Source: Zygnema cylindricum (taxonomy: Eukaryota; Streptophyta; Zygnematophyceae; Zygnematales; Zygnemataceae). From it: 64,000 nt of DNA. The stretch covers positions 1 to 64,000 of the forward strand of contig JBBHKE010001978.1 of NCBI GenBank assembly GCA_037447655.1, written 5' to 3'. How positions within the stretch are numbered: position 1 is the first letter of the stretch; every line of letters starts with the position of its first letter. The position numbers and the translations under genes are program-made. Of the stretch, positions 19,901 to 30,298 are shown one piece after another. Below the pieces are notes generated by a model that made no database searches, was not told the DNA's origin, and was given only the letters and a program-made list of their open reading frames with translations.

Positions 19901-22539
19901 TCGCCCGTTTCTGTTTCTGTCATTGTCACGATTGTCGTCACGTCCACGACTATCTAGAGAAAGACATTCCCAAACCAAAATGTAAGGACAAAAAGATCTT
20001 TACCCTCCTGGGTTGTTTCTATCGTTTTCCCGACTCTTAATACCTCTTAGTCATATAACATTTCTGAACCAATTTCACCATGTCCATGTTTCACGTTTTC
20101 CAATTATGATTGCCAATTTCAATATTGCTTTTTTGGTCTAGTTATCAAGCTATTTTCGTCATCTTATGTATTTCTTTCATTCGGAGTACCTCTATTTTCT
20201 CCGCTTCCTCGGTTTCTGTCGTCACGGCGACCATTGTCACGATCGCGATTTCCTATAAAATAAAAAAACCAAAACATTCAAAAGATTCAGAAAGGTATCG
20301 TTACTGTTATGAGATACTATGACGAATGTTCTGATTATAATAGTAAATACTTTCATTCGGGTCACATTTGGTCCATTTTCTTGTTAATACTTTTGTTTGT
20401 ATCCAAAAATAATAAAGAAAAAGCATCAAATTTGTTGAACCTCTTTCGCCTTCTTGAGTACTTCTCCCATTCCGATTTCCTGCGTTTTGCCCTCTTCCTT
20501 GATTTCCATCCTCACGGCGGTCAGAGCGATCGCCATTTTGATCACGATTTCCTGATTATTTAAAAAAACAGCAATGTAAAAGATCCAATAAGATATTGTT
20601 ACTGTTATGGGTTTCTTTACAAATGTTGTGATCACAATATTCAACAATAAAACTTAGCATTTGTTTGCACCAAAAAAGGGAGCGACATCAGTTTTATTTA
20701 ACCTCTTTCAACTTCTCGTGTATTTCTCCCATTCCCGTTATTGCTGCTTTGTCCTCTTCCTCGATTTCCATCATCACGGTGATCAGATTGACCGTTGTTA
20801 CGATCGCTATTTCCTAAATATACGAACAAAAAAAACACAAAACATTCATAAGATTCACTCAGGTATAGTTACTGTCATGGTTTGCTTTGATGATGTTGTG
20901 ATGATAATAGTAAATTCCGTATCATCATTCTGGTCATATTTGGTCCGAATGTCTTGTTTCTATATTTTTTGTAAAAAATGTAAAAAAAAGGGAGATCATC
21001 AGATTTAACGAACCTCTATCGTCTTCTCGTGCGTTTCGCCCATTCCGATTTTCTCCGTTTTGTCCTCTTCCTTCATTTCCATCCTCGCGGAGTTCAGAGT
21101 TGCCATTGTCACGATTGGGATTTCCTAATTACAAAAAACCAAAAAAAGGTCTATTTATTTATATATATATGCATACCTATGTATTATACGTATACATATA
21201 ATCATCAATAATATATTGTCCACTGTATGGCTGCGATTGTTGTGATAAAAATATAAACACTGTCATTGTTATTTTTGTCTTCATATTTGGTCCATATTGC
21301 TCGTTAATGGAAAAAGAAGAAAAAAGTGAGAAACAAATCAGCATTACTTATATCATTAATCATTTATTTGTTGGAGAGTAATAATTCTTGCCATTTTCTT
21401 GTCATTATTGAACTTTCAAGCCCATTAACCGGTCTCACATTTTCCGAACATTTTTCCCAAGTTCGAAAAGTCAAAGCAAATGCAATCCATGAATTTTCAA
21501 TAAAATCGTAAATTATGCGCATTTATACCCATTTAATGTCATCGTAGTTCAATATTTCTCACCATTCCCCTCTTCCCGAATATCTTGTTTGTCTTCTAGT
21601 GCATGTCGTCCATTCAGGTGATCTTCCTTTCCTATTTCTCTGTTGTCGTGGTGTTGACGACCGTCACGATTGACAAGCTCTGAAAAAAAGGGAAATTAAA
21701 CAAACCAAATTTTATTTGAATTTGGTTAATAGTGTTGTCCAAAACCTTTTTTTTGTGGCTTTTTTTTTTGCCTCCTCCCTCCCCTCCACTCCACTCCACC
21801 CTTTTTAGTTTACTTTTGTGAATTTGTCTTCCAATTACACAAAATTCCGAAAAAAGTGTTAATTTACATTGAAGAATCAGGTTTTCAAATTCACTAACTG
21901 GATATAATGTGGAAGTTGCAACTGCTTATTATTCCAATTACTATTAATTTAATGACCAAAACTTACAAGTATCCTTTCATGACTCATTAAAGTACTGCAC
22001 TAGAATAAGAATTAAAGATCCACGTAATATAGTGTGGATGCAATAAAAAAAAACTGTTCGCATTTATGGAAAATTTCGGGCATTTCAAAAGATGTTTTTT
22101 TTTAATTTCTTAAATTGCTGAAAGTATGGATAAATTTATAATTAGATGTTAGTTTGTGGAAAGGTATATGAGTCAAGTCAGTGTCATTTTGTCATTTTAT
22201 TTACAAAAAACAAAGTGAAAGATAAGGACAGATCGCTACCCTATAATAACAAGTTTAGACCACAACTTACACTTTTGGGCAAATCATCAAAGCTTTTGTT
22301 TCATTTTCAGGCTAAATACTACAAAAAAAAAGGAATAGGTCACAAGTTCCAGGAAAAATCGTCAAAAACTAAAAACTAAACATAGTGTAGCCAATATCAT
22401 TTAGAGTGGAAAGGAAAATATACAAAAAAATCATACCCAATTTTTTGGTAGTCGAAACTCCAACCTGCGCTGACGTCAGCAGCACTATGTCTGTGAGTAA
22501 AAGGGCGTAGAAAATGAGCCGAAGGCGTGGTAGAGCCAT
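16731..22539 (-). CDS. Putative secreted Asn/Arg/Asp/Gly-rich repeat protein (multi-exon)
   Basis: Not a family I recognise. The model has a TATA box (22671-22680), a first exon with start codon and signal peptide (22437-22539), then related short exons at 21563-21679, 21014-21124, 20703-20813, 20441-20551, 20190-20252, 19858-19953, 18503-18613, 18209-18310 and 17911-18012, a Lys-rich exon 17268-17348 and a possible last exon 16731-16747. Each has AG before and GT after, and every junction falls after the first base of a codon. All internal exons are therefore symmetric and can be duplicated or skipped without breaking the frame. The product would be roughly 360-375 residues, entering the secretory pathway, with repeats of NRD...GN.GRGQN..NRNGR..ED type that look hydrophilic and disordered. 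No retroelement motif occurs. The exon pattern is seen directly; secretion is inferred from the signal peptide; function is unknown. Confidence 0.6.
16917..16985. repeat. (CT)n microsatellite
   Basis: About 65 bp of almost pure CT on the plus strand. It lies in the proposed last intron of the repeat-exon gene. Minus-strand reading gives a spurious Arg-Glu run. Confidence 0.95.
17268..17348 (-). other. Lys-rich exon of the repeat-exon gene
   Basis: The acceptor TTTTGTTGTAG and donor A|GTAAGC bracket 81 bases in phase 1-1. It encodes a basic, aromatic segment, IDHFEKKGFWGEKGFYEKKG then RKTFKE. The composition differs from the repeat exons. The donor is close to consensus. Confidence 0.45.
17911..18012 (-). 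other. Repeat exon, A type (copy A1)
   Basis: 102 bases between TTCTCTAG and GTATGA, phase 1-1. It encodes GRGRDDNDNRDNEGNRNGRR then ALEDETKIHDNRK. The NGRxALED block is shared with the exons at 19858-19953 and 21563-21679. Confidence 0.6.
18209..18310 (-). other. Repeat exon, B type (copy B1)
   Basis: The acceptor is TTTTATAG. The frame encodes NRDRDNGRRDDRNRGSGQNR then GNSNGRNAQEDEI, ending at A|GTTTGA. A better-looking donor, G|GTAATT, lies inside at 18248 in the same phase and would give a 63-base exon. The sister exon at 20190-20252 must use that inner site to avoid a stop. Confidence 0.55.
18503..18613 (-). other. Repeat exon, B type (copy B2)
   Basis: 111 bases from TATTTAG to G|GTTCGA, phase 1-1. 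It encodes NHDRDIGHSDHREDGNQGRG then QNAGNRNGRSTQEDGR. It is almost the same as the exon at 20441-20551. Confidence 0.6.
19858..19953 (-). other. Repeat exon, A type (copy A2)
   Basis: 96 bases from TTCTCTAG to G|GTAGAC, phase 1-1, encoding SRGRDDNRDNDRNRNGRRAL then ENKFKIRDDGK. It is the duplicate of A1, displaced by 1941 bases. Confidence 0.62.
20190..20252 (-). other. Repeat exon, B type (copy B3, short form)
   Basis: The acceptor TTTTATAG is identical to B1. The frame reads NRDRDNGRRDDRNRGSGENR to an inner donor G|GTACTC, giving 63 bases in phase 1-1. Beyond that donor an in-frame TAA replaces the CAA of B1, so the long form would truncate the protein. Confidence 0.5.
20441..20551 (-). 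other. Repeat exon, B type (copy B4)
   Basis: 111 bases from AATAATCAG to G|GTTCAA, phase 1-1, encoding NRDQNGDRSDRREDGNQGRG then QNAGNRNGRSTQEGER. It is the counterpart of B2 in the second block, displaced by 1938 bases. Confidence 0.6.
20703..20813 (-). other. Repeat exon, B type (copy B5)
   Basis: 111 bases from TATTTAG to G|GTTAAA, phase 1-1, encoding NSDRNNGQSDHRDDGNRGRG then QSSNNGNGRNTREVER. The intron upstream of it also matches the intron upstream of B2. Confidence 0.58.
21014..21124 (-). other. Repeat exon, B type (copy B6)
   Basis: 111 bases from GTAATTAG to G|GTTCGT, phase 1-1, encoding NPNRDNGNSELREDGNEGRG then QNGENRNGRNAREDDR. Confidence 0.6.
21563..21679 (-). other. Repeat exon, A-related (copy C)
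   Basis: 117 bases with the best splice sites of the array: acceptor TTTTTTTCAG and donor G|GTGAGA. It encodes LVNRDGRQHHDNREIGKEDH then LNGRHALEDKQDIREEGN. The NGRHALED block links it to the A exons. It would directly follow the signal-peptide exon. Confidence 0.65.
22437..22539 (-). other. First exon: start codon and signal peptide
   Basis: The ATG at 22539 (minus strand) starts MALPRLRLIFYALLLTDIV, with basic residues, a hydrophobic core, and a plausible cleavage after T-S-A before Q-V-G-V. The exon ends at G|GTATGA after 34 codons plus one base, the same phase as all later exons. The donor is identical to that of exon A1. The window before the ATG is A/T-rich, as in plant 5' leaders. Confidence 0.62.
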
Positions 22540-22670
22540 TTTTTACTTTTTTTCCTTTATTTGAAGAAATATGTAGTACTTCGACAAATTAAATTTTTTA
22601 ATTTTGAACTCTCTTCCACACTTCAATCTACTCAGCAACATGTACTACTTCGTACTAAAACCAGTAAAGC

Positions 22671-22680
22671 TTATATAATG
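22671..22680 (-). promoter_or_regulatory. TATA box of the repeat-exon gene
   Basis: Minus strand CATTATATAAGC lies about 135 bases upstream of the proposed start codon, leaving room for a leader of about 100 bases. The position fits a core promoter. Confidence 0.5.
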
Positions 22681-22689
22681 ATCGGAAGA

Positions 22690-25600
22690 TTTGAGACAAG
22701 AGATCAGTTTAACGGGAGGGAGAATGCGAAAGAAAACGAAAGGAGATTCAGAAAGGAAACGTCAATTTGTTGGAGAAATCGAGAGTTAAAACTTCCAAGC
22801 TGCGCGCCAATAAAAATCGCCGGCGAGTTTCGGAAAGGAAAAGGTTGAAATGATCCGGCGCTAATTTTCGACGAGACGCCGACTGGACGGTTGTACGACG
22901 CTGGGAGCCTCGATTGGAGGCTCGGCCATTTGTACGGAGGAAATAATGAACCGTACAAAGACATTGTAGCCAATGGAGTACAACTTACATAATCCTTTAA
23001 TTCAGAATGTACTTCAGGTTGTCTTTTCGCTTTTTCAAACAGCGGTCACGTCATGCCACGTTTTCAAACTTAGGGAACGGCCCCATGAAGCTAAATAAGA
23101 GTGTATTCTGTCGTTTTCGTCAAAAACTTAGCGCCGTACTGTTACAGCTACAACCTTACGAAGAAATAGCAAAAAAAAATATTACAATTTGCGTCATCCT
23201 CGAACAAAAAAATAGCAAAAATGGAGAGTACAATTTGAGTCATTTACAAGTGAGAATGTACTAAAAGTTGTCGTCCTTTGTTTTTTCTACCCACTGTCAC
23301 TTCAACTTCAAACTTATCTTAAAACACATCGGCGATGTGTTTTAAATAAAGTAACACCTCTTTCAAAAATAGAAAAACATATCGCAATGTAAAAAGTTTT
23401 GGACGATTTCATACAACTAAAAAAAGATACATTGATGTTTCTTCTAGTCCGCTTGCATCTTGTAAAGATTTTTTTTTGCAAGGGTCTCAAGGTTGCAATG
23501 CCATTTTATGGAAGATGAAAAAATTGCAAGTGTCTCTCTCACCTTGTTCACCTTGCCTCTCCGTCACTCTAAACTTCACGACTTCGCCCCACTAGTGGAG
23601 GTAGGCATTGTTGAGGGCGACCTCATGGGCGAGAACCAAGTCACGTTGGGAAGAATCCAACAAACGCGCCACAAAAAATAATAACAAATGTTTTTTATTT
23701 TGCAAGGGCCTAAAGAATTCTATGTGTAAGAGCAGAGAGGCAAACGCAAAAGCACCTTGTTCAAAAATAGCTTGAAGGTTATGGTCTACAATGTCACACA
23801 AAGACATGCGAAGTTCTAAAAAGTTTCAAAAATTACGGTGCGTCAGGACAGATTGTAGACGTTAACAACTGTCATAAGCATTGTCGACATGTACAATTGT
23901 CACAACCTCAAGTAACAGTTTTGTTGTTACACATTGGGACATTTCAATACCGTGTTGGGAGAATCTTAGCTAGAATACATAATAAGTTCAATAAGATACA
24001 AACTGTAACAGGATTTCCTACCATTCAAAAAACCCCATTACTGAATTCTCTTTGAAACATACATTCCATCAATTGGAAAATCCTCATTCACATAGAAAAC
24101 ACTCACATAAAGGATAAATTTTATTAAGAAAATACTTTTTGTCCACATAAAAATAGCTTTATCTTTTGCCCTCTTGGCTCAACCCTTCTTATCAAGTATT
24201 TTTTCACTATCCTCCACTCTTAGGTAATTTCTACTCTTAACTACTAAAACACTATTAGTTAGTTAGAGATTTCCAATGCAAAATATGCCATTACTCCATT
24301 TTGAGATTATTTGCTCAGGAGCAAGTTCCGTCACGATTTCCACAAACTTTTCCAAGGGAAAAGATACTTAACTACTTTTCGACTTCACTATTTATCCATC
24401 ATCACCTTGGACCAACCAGGCCAAAGTTAACGCTCCATTGAACAGGTTTTCACCTTGGCCAATCATTCAACACCAGCCACTAAGACTGACCTATGCAAAA
24501 GCGTGCAAAATCTCTGACTCACTACCTATTATTTCCTAACCAATGAAACACTACTTGTTAGATATCCAAAACCAACATTTTTTTTTTCAAAATCTGAACA
24601 TCCGTAATTTGGCGAGTTACTGCACGCTCTTTGTTACTCTTTGTTACCCAGTACCCGATACCCGTTTACGAAAAAAAAAGTTTATCAAAACTCGAATTCT
24701 AGCGACTACCCATACCTAGATAAGTACAAAATTTATGGTACATCTCCCTTATACCTTCCACAATACCAAGAGTACAAAGTATAGTATGGACATTATAGTC
24801 TTGTAACGAGCCTTGCATTTTTCGGGCCTTAAAGACCATGTGGGAACGTGCGGGAGTGTGGGACGAGGAACTGGACGCGTCCACGTCGCCCCCCCCTTTA
24901 ATTTCGTTTTACTACGCGCCCCGCCGCACGGCCCTATGTTCAGGGTTTTCATTATTTGTTTTTTATTTTTTAATATTAAAAAACAAATAAACAAACCCTA
25001 AACATATAAACCCTACCCAGTTACCCGGTACGTAGCTTGTGATATGTGATGTGTGTCGGGAGAAATTTATCGCAATAACATTGATAGCGATAGGTATAGG
25101 TTATCGAACGGTCAAGGGTCCTGATATATCGCTCCGAGGCCAACAAAATCCTTATTGGCGATAAGTGGAAAAAATATAGTAAGTTAAATAATACTACTTT
25201 ATAATATATTGTATTATATTCTTCACTGTATATAGCGTGGTATGCCACGCGTAACAATTTATTCCGTACCCTGTGTAACGGAATAACGACAATTAGTAAG
25301 ATGGAATAAACCGTACATTTGTACATTTGTACGGCACGAACCGTACAATTATCGCTGATATTTATCGGTACCCGTGTTATTGTGATAAAAAACCGATACT
25401 ATCGATGTTTTATTGGCAATAACACCGTTGTCGATATATCGTGCCAATATATCGATTATCGGCAAGCCAAAATAAGGTACATATTGATTATCGGCAAAAC
25501 CCTGCTGATACACAACACTACTTGTAATGTGTCGAAATAACGCATTATTTGGTTGTATGGGGTGTGTCCCACATCTCCCACACATCCGGCGAAACTTGTA

Positions 25601-28440
25601 ACGAACCTAACGTGAATCTTGCAACTTTCATGAAGTTTTGCGCACGGCGAACGGGTCCAGGTTGCCCCCTTTTCCCACTTTCTCTGCGTGACCGTATGTT
25701 TATGGTTTTTTATTTTTTTTTGTTTTTTTAATAAACAAATAAACCCCTAAACATATAAACCCTAGTTTTGATACCTGATTACGACATTGTTTGGGTGTGC
25801 GGGACGAGTCGTGTGGGGTGTCGAAGGTCTTGCAAATGTATGGAGACTTGTTTGTACCCGTACTGTATAGTACACCACGAATCGCTATTAGCGTAAAGAA
25901 ATAAATAGCGTAAAAAAAAGTAATTAGAGTTATCAACGCTAATTGGGAATTTGGGTATTTTCAAAGAAATCAATTACTCTAATTTAAAATTTAAAATATA
26001 ATTAATAATTCTATTTGAGAATTTTGGGCAAAAATTTGAGGGAACCGAATTAGCTGTATTGACGCCAATAACGATTCGCGGTGTAGTGAAGTGGAACGTA
26101 CATACGAAACCTCCAATTATTTTAATTTTTTGTTTACCCAGCCGTACCGTAATTTGTTTTTTTTTTTTTTTAATCACCCGGCCGAATCCGGCAGTCCCCC
26201 AAATTTTGGCACTCGAATCCGTGCCGGGTCCGAAGCGGCCGTTTGGGTAAGGGTCGGGTACGGATTTGGGTACCCGATTGTTATCTTTGCCGTCTATTGG
26301 TGATCGGATTTATCGCGATAGGGAATAACGCATAGCTTTGCCGGCGCAACGCTTGACTTTTAGCGTCCCGAGAGCGTAATGCACTGTAATTTTTCCCGTC
26401 AGAAATTTACCCTAAGTGTAACAGCTGACGTCATTTTTTGCACAAAAGCAAACATTACCTCTTACGAAATGAGCCGTACATATACACAAATTTAAGCGCC
26501 CTTGAGAACTTTCACTACATGGGATAAAGCCTTAAAACATAGAGGCAAATCATTTCCCGCCAACTGGGCGTGTTTCGATGTAGTTATGTCCAGCGGCGTG
26601 ACGCCCTTGTTTGCCCTATTCACGATGGTACATTTGTACGGTAGGCGACGTTTTTGTTTCACCGGAAACAAAAAAAATTATAAATTTGGTTTCATCCTTG
26701 TTAAAGACATTTGGATTAATGAGGTACGCGACAAATATACATTCATAGGGCTCTATACACTGAGAACAAATCTCGACCGTTCAAAGTGATGTGAGATTAA
26801 GACCGATCGGCTCCAGATTTGGCGCTTCTTTTGCTTCCGCGGTATAAATTATGGACCAACTGAGCTCCTTCCTCCATCGGTAAAAAATGGATTCCATCAG
26901 ATATACGTTTTAAAGAATTTATAATTGAAAAGAACAAATAATTGGCCAATCCAGGCTTTAAAACTTCAAAGGAAAGAGTAGAAACCTATCATTGCTCAAA
27001 AAATATAAATTTGGGGTGTCCTAAAAGTTCAATTTTGATAATTGTTTAGTTTTTGGGGTAAAAGAATTATTTTCAGATGCGGATTTCCGAAGTTGAGTTG
27101 TCCACGGTTTTGTTTTTTCTGGCCTGTCTGTTGGATTTATGCGATCTCGGGCGATACCTCTCGATACATTTTGGTACAAATGAACCTACACGATTTATAT
27201 ATGTGACGTCACGGACTCACACGTGCGGAATCTGACGGACGATTCCATGACAAAAAGTACAGAAAACAGGACAAAAGAAAAACGGCCGTTTGTGGCTGAA
27301 TAGTGACACGTGGCATCATGTGATAAGACCACACAAATAGGCATTTCACAGCACAGTGAATACACAGAGATATAAAATGCATGCAGGCATTAGAGACAAA
27401 TACCTCACACAGACATTTCATCATACAGACTTCAGGCGTGATAGTCATTCTGAGTCCTTTGTACAAAGATAGAAAAGATTAGTCCTTAGGAGGATAATTC
27501 AGCAGCTTTATTAGAGTAGAATGTTTTGAGCAACAATTGTACTTGATTGTCCTATTTTCATTAATGAAAGCAACGCTGTCTAAACCTGCCTCTCTAATCT
27601 GCCTATTTATGCCTTCTCCCTTCTCTATTCTAACAATTGTGATTCTCTAAGGTCCACCCTAGCGGTGTATGTTTGGGACGCGACTACTTTAGCCTGAGGC
27701 CACGGGCTACGGTGATTGTCCTAAACCAACAATTACCTCCGGTCGTACAGATATTGCGTTTTGACATTGCGTTCGAAGATTCTCTCAAGATTTTGAGTAT
27801 CGAGTATTAACTTACGTGTTACCAACCAAAATGAGCCACGCAAATAAAAAGTGGTTTACTAATGGAAGGCACACCCTTCAGTAAAATTTTCCGTACAATT
27901 ACTGATATGCCTAATGGAAGTCCACCCTTAGACGATGTTCCATCGCTTAGAGACTGTAAACCACGTGTTCTAAAATGATTGGCATCACGTAATTTACGAT
28001 TCAAAAATTGTTAAAGACAGTTGAGACCAACCAAATTTTAGTTTCAAATCTTCATTTGCATACCATGTACGTGCGTATCAAGTCACCGTACCGCACAATT
28101 TGTTTACTCTTTGCATATTCCTTGTCTTTTACACCAACTCGAATTTCAGGGTTTGTTCTTTTTTAACGAAGACAACGTTGCTATAAGAAGTGTGACTAAA
28201 AAAAGCTACCAGACATAGCGGGAAAAAGAGCGTTACGAGATTACTTTTGTATTTTCGGTTGATTTTGGAAGGCACATATCAAGTGCAAATTTTGAGAATT
28301 TCTTTCGTTTTCCATTCTGACACGTAAGTTAATCGTCCAACATGTCGCGACTCTTTTTTTTCTGTAGCGGACAACCCACCTCAACCCACCTTGAGGAGGT
28401 AAGTTATTAGCCACAAATAAAATTAAAGCGAATGCCTCGC
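22690..28440. other. AT-rich intergenic DNA, no supported gene
   Basis: I find no frame with a recognisable domain and no repeat array. Two similar stretches (about 24840-25015 and 25625-25780) each end in ACATATAAACCCTA and carry telobox-like AAACCCTA. There is a block rich in TATCG/CGATA at 25070-25500. A possible lone LTR in minus orientation ends with TCTATTCTAACA near 27636: read on the minus strand it has TGTTAGAATAG, a TATA-like CATAAATAGG and an AATAAA, but no partner. Confidence 0.35.
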
Positions 28441-28462
28441 AAATGAGTATCCAACAGTCCGA

Positions 28463-28885
28463 AATGTCATCGAGGAATCGCATAATGTGGATTTTCACGA
28501 GGATTTTTTATCTACGTTTTCTCGATCAGCAAAGCGACATTCTAACCTTGATTTTCATGAAGAGTTTGAAATTGGGGACATTGATGACATTGAGGGTTCA
28601 GATTCGGAAATTGATCCGGAATCCACCTCCAATGTTAAGAGGGGGAAAGGGAAAATTGGGGAAAATGTCAATTTTGATAACATTGGTGGTGATACACAAA
28701 GCGAGAATTCCCGAATGTTTTCAGACACTCGGAAATCTTCGGCTTCTATGTCGAGTAGACTGAGCATCTTTGAGAAGGAACCGGAAAAGGAGAAAGAATT
28801 TGAGATGAGGAGAAGTATGCAAGAAAATAAGGGAAAGAAACCGGCTCGTCTCACTTTTGATGGTAAAGGAAATGTGGAAAATTAG
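28463..28885 (+). CDS. Acidic unknown reading frame
   Basis: This is a plus-strand frame of about 140 codons (start codon at 28487) with no recognised domain. It is Asp/Glu/Ser-rich (FEIGDIDDIEGSDSEIDPES) and ends in a charged segment (EKEPEKEKEFEMRRSMQEN then KGKKPARLTFDGKG). A strong plus-strand donor (GAGGAG|GTAAGT) lies just upstream at 28393-28404, so it could be an exon of a host gene. It may equally be the linker of the copia F element that follows. There is no evidence of expression. Confidence 0.3.
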   Translation, partial: NVIEESHNVDFHEDFLSTFSRSAKRHSNLDFHEEFEIGDIDDIEGSDSEIDPESTSNVKRGKGKIGENVNFDNIGGDTQSENSRMFSDTRKSSASMSSRLSIFEKEPEKEKEFEMRRSMQENKGKKPARLTFDGKGNVEN

Positions 28886-28989
28886 TATTATTTTATTTCG
28901 TCGGCGAGGGAAGATGATTTTCTTTTATAGCAATCACTATGTGCGAATAAGCCGGGCGATCCGCAATCGTATGTGTAAGCACGAAAAAT

Positions 28990-30240
28990 GATGTAATTGG
29001 GAGAAGCATTATACGGACTTAAGCAGGTGCCGAGGACTTGGTATGTACGTTTACACAAAGTCCTAAATGAATTTGGATTCGTACGTACAATTTTTGACTC
29101 TAAAGGTGAAGGGGAGGATCAAATTATATTTTTCTGTCTATGAGGACGACTTTTTAATGACTCTAGCGTTTACGTCAAAGGTGAGGGGGAGGATCAAATT
29201 ATATTTTTCGGTCTAAGAGGACAACTATTTAATGATATCTGACAAGTTGATGCGAATCGTAGAATTCAAAGAGTACTTGTGTCTACATTTCAAAGTAACA
29301 GATTTGGGTCATGTACGATGTTTTCTTAGAGCGGAGGTCTTAAGGTATGATAGTGGTGATTGCTTCTACACTTCAAAGTGACAAATTTGGGTGACGTACA
29401 ATATATTATTGGAGTGGAGGTCTTAAGGTATAATAATGGTGATATTAAATTGTCGCAAGCGTAATATTGCAAACAAATACTGACAAATTTTGCCATATTG
29501 GATTCTAAGCCGATTTTGACACCACTAGATTCTAAACTTCAATATCGCGAATTTGAGGAGGTGGAAACCTTCCACGTGCCTTATCGTCAAGCCGTTGGGA
29601 GTTTAATGAATTTGAGTGTGGCCCTGCGTTTGGATATTTTGGCCGCAGTTTCTGTCGCACGACAGATTTTTTCAGGCGCCCAAAAAGATTTATTGGGGGG
29701 CCGTGAAGAGGATCTTGCGTTACCTTGCAGGTACAGTTGAGATCAGTTTATTATTTGGAACGAGACAGGCGTCTATGGAGTGCGTGGGACATTATGACGC
29801 AAATTTGGGCGGTGACTTTGATACAAAGAAGTCAACGTTCGATTACGCGTTTGTTTTTGGCGGCGCAACAGTTTTTTGGAGTTGCGACTTTAGCTGACTG
29901 TCACATTAAGTTCGACCGAAGCGGAGTATATGGCGGCGTGTCACACATGTAAAGCGTCGATTTGGATCAAAGATTACTTGGAAAATTGGGGATTTCCATT
30001 GGCTGTCTGAAAATTTTTTCTGACTGTATAAGTTCAATGGCATTGGTAAAGAATCCTGTATTTCACAAAATAACAAAGCATATAAGGATTTAGTGGCATT
30101 TTGTGCGCGATTTGGTCGCTGCGAAGGAGGTTGAATTTTCGTACATTTCAATGTTGGAGGAAGACGCGGATATGTTGACTAAAGTCGCAGCTCATGATGT
30201 ACTACAAAGGGGGAGACCTAAATTAGGTTTGATGTAATGA
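28990..30240 (+). pseudogene. Copia F pol fragment (RT end and RNase H)
   Basis: Plus-strand pieces begin with ALYGLKQVPRTWYVRLHKVL, the RT 'YGLKQAPR.W' motif. They pass through a rearranged YVDD area and continue with VPYRQAVGSLMNLSVALRLD (about 29570), then VKRILRYLAGTVEISLLFG, then the RNase H end AAKEVEFSYISMLEEDADML. The final stop is followed by a purine tract (GAGTGGGGGG) and the start of an LTR at 30262. Frames shift several times, and two local tandem duplications disrupt the catalytic region (see findings). The N-terminal pol and gag are missing. Confidence 0.75.
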
Positions 30241-30261
30241 TTAAAAGTTTGAGTGGGGGGT

Positions 30262-30298
30262 TGTTAGATCAAATTTGTAATCGGCCATCGCGGTCCGT
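30262..30298 (+). mobile_element. Start of copia F 3' LTR, cut by copia B
   Basis: TGTTAGATCAAATTTG follows the purine tract of F, as an LTR start should. After 37 bases copia B begins. The remainder of the F LTR should resume at 35371 after the TCCGT duplication. The sequence 35371-35877 has no other assignment. Confidence 0.55.

Noticed and set aside
22704-22973. Minus-strand open frame of 89 codons upstream of the repeat-exon gene
   Set aside because: It lies upstream of the TATA box, has no recognisable domain, and ends in a low-complexity Phe/Leu/Ser stretch. Chance in AT-rich DNA explains it.
26502-26789. 95-codon plus-strand frame in the intergenic region
   Set aside because: No domain, no splice context and no similarity to anything else in the window.
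27297-27636. Possible solo LTR with TATA-like and AATAAA motifs on the minus strand
   Set aside because: No partner, primer-binding site or target duplication could be found. It is noted only within the intergenic entry.
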